DNA of 26,648 nt from JANQRV01 sp964533785 (GTDB lineage Bacteria; Bacteroidota; Bacteroidia; Chitinophagales; Saprospiraceae): assembly GCA_964533785.1 (NCBI GenBank), contig CAZHNG010000048.1:1-26648 (forward strand), in the 5' to 3' direction. Shown piece by piece: positions 26,111-26,648 of this stretch. How positions within the stretch are numbered: position 1 is the first letter of the stretch; the number at the start of each line of letters is the position of its first letter. The translations under genes and the position numbers were made by a program. The notes beneath the pieces are model-generated. The model was not told where the DNA came from. It saw only the letters and a program-made list of their open reading frames with translations, and did no database searches.

Positions 26111-26490
26111 GAAAGTGATTTTAACGTTATAAATTAGGTCATGAATAATTTTTTTGAAAACCAGCCTCTTAGCCTCTTCAGTTTTCTTCAATGGTTTTCA
26201 ATCAAACCAGATTAGTTAACCCGAAAAGGGGCTGTTCTCAATTTTTATCTACAGCGATAATATTGTTTGAAAATGTAGCAGACTTAAATCGCTTTTGGAT
26301 GGCATTTAGATACACTGAGCACCTGGACTATCATCTCAAGACTTACACTTGAGGTGAAGTTTCCCTATATTTTGTTTCACAAAGAAGGATAAAATTTTCG
26401 TGCAAGCGGTAACATTTTCCGTCAATATTGTAACATTTTCCGTCAAATCAAGAGATAAACGTCGATAAACACATAAAAAGAGGATAAAAA
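26111..26490. other. upstream region of the secretion cluster
   Basis: A 380-bp non-coding gap between the AraC-like fragment and the cluster, holding the probable control region of the three-gene cluster. I see no clear TAnnTTTG box at the right spacing to a TTG. The direct repeats at 26409-26446 are the only obvious regulatory-looking structure. Confidence 0.5.
26409..26446. promoter_or_regulatory. two 17-bp direct repeats, possible operator
   Basis: The 17-mer gtaacattttccgtcaa occurs perfectly at 26409-26425 and 26430-26446. The start-to-start distance is 21 bp, two turns of B-DNA, which is how AraC-family half-sites are usually laid out. It lies 45 bp past the stop of an AraC-type coding fragment and about 300 bp upstream of the secretion cluster. 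The repeat is seen; its binding role is inferred. Confidence 0.55.
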
Positions 26491-26648
26491 TTATGGATCT
26501 TTAGCAGTGGCCGCCAGGGTTTGGGAAGGTGGCTTGCCAAAACGCTTTTTAAAAATTCGGGAAAATGACCGAGGGTCTGCATAACCAACATACATAGTGC
26601 CTGGCCGAAAACGGCCTTTTTTTTTATTTTCTGTTCGGAGGGGCCTTT
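26491..26648 (-). CDS. 3' end of an AraC-family regulator, interrupted
   Basis: The stop is TAA at 26491-26493. The last 34 residues, from Met at 26595, read MYVGYADPRSFSRIFKKRFG then KPPSQTLAATAKDP. This is the second helix-turn-helix of an AraC/XylS DNA-binding domain ('VGY.d...FsR.FKk.fG..P'). Before VGY a normal AraC protein has 'i.eIA..', but here the frame reads KKKGRFRPGT and the similarity is lost. That junction is a GC hairpin with a T-tract (26603-26630). The frame remains open to the window edge. It is either a broken gene or an assembly or contig-end artefact; the full gene cannot be judged from this window. Confidence 0.7.
   Translation of the reverse strand, partial: RPLRTENKKKGRFRPGTMYVGYADPRSFSRIFKKRFGKPPSQTLAATAKDP
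26603..26630 (+). terminator. terminator-like hairpin inside the AraC-like frame
   Basis: GGCCG-AAAA-CGGCC (26603-26616) is followed by nine T, one A and four T. It is a textbook intrinsic terminator for plus-strand transcription, yet no plus-strand gene leads into it. It sits where AraC coding similarity ends. It could be real, or the edge of a misassembled contig. Confidence 0.5.

Overview
The window looks like a piece of a Bacteroidota chromosome, most likely from the Saprospiria (Lewinella/Haliscomenobacter-like) side of the phylum. The reasons are: (i) many secreted proteins built from HYR, LamG, GEVED, SprB-like, MopE-type and choice-of-anchor D modules; (ii) a giant protein that ends in a C-terminal domain finishing in Gly-Cys plus a few residues, as in Saprospiraceae surface proteins; (iii) weak or absent Shine-Dalgarno sites; (iv) a Bacteroidota-type promoter (TTTG-N20-TAnnTTTG) in front of a tRNA. 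The lineage is inferred from gene content only.

Layout. 1-28: 5' part of a tRNA (probably tRNA-Pro) on the minus strand, with its promoter in the tail of the preceding gene. 80-5400 (minus): a housekeeping-like run of a DUF6992-like membrane protein, a bacterial SNF2-family ATPase and a 609-aa partner with a helicase-associated-like C-terminus. 5401-5901: non-coding DNA with a diverged tandem repeat of about 104 bp and a 9-bp-periodic motif that recurs elsewhere in the window. 5902-7038 (plus): a VanX/DdpX-type D-Ala-D-Ala dipeptidase lipoprotein with a large extra N-terminal region. 7254-9672 (minus): an ArnT/GT39-like membrane glycosyltransferase and a BtaB-like SAM methyltransferase. 9931-10863 (minus): a secreted GEVED-domain protein. 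11262-11819 (minus): a pyridoxamine-phosphate-oxidase-like flavoprotein. 11926-12122: a roughly 197-bp imperfect inverted-repeat element whose right end supplies the stop codon of the next gene.

12119-26110 (minus) is an apparent three-gene secretion cluster. Its first gene is a small secreted protein with a coiled-coil tail. The second is a secreted 424-aa protein whose start overlaps the first gene's stop. The third is a roughly 3,950-aa multi-domain zinc metalloprotease/adhesin. The giant protein is the most remarkable thing here. It starts with a reprolysin-type HEIGHMFGSRH protease, followed by Ig and PKD-like domains, six LamG lectin-like domains, four MopE-type Asp-rich motifs (the last incomplete), a choice-of-anchor D domain, an SprB-like domain and six HYR-like domains, and ends in a sorting-type C-terminus. 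Three HYR domains are split at about the same place by a guest domain: a C-type lectin, seven 48-residue repeats (a probable 7-bladed propeller) and a LamG domain.

Upstream of the cluster are two 17-bp direct repeats 21 bp apart, resembling an AraC-type operator. Beyond them is the 3' end of an AraC-family gene, whose coding similarity stops abruptly at a hairpin and T-tract near the window edge. No CRISPR array, complete insertion sequence, rRNA or phage genes were seen.
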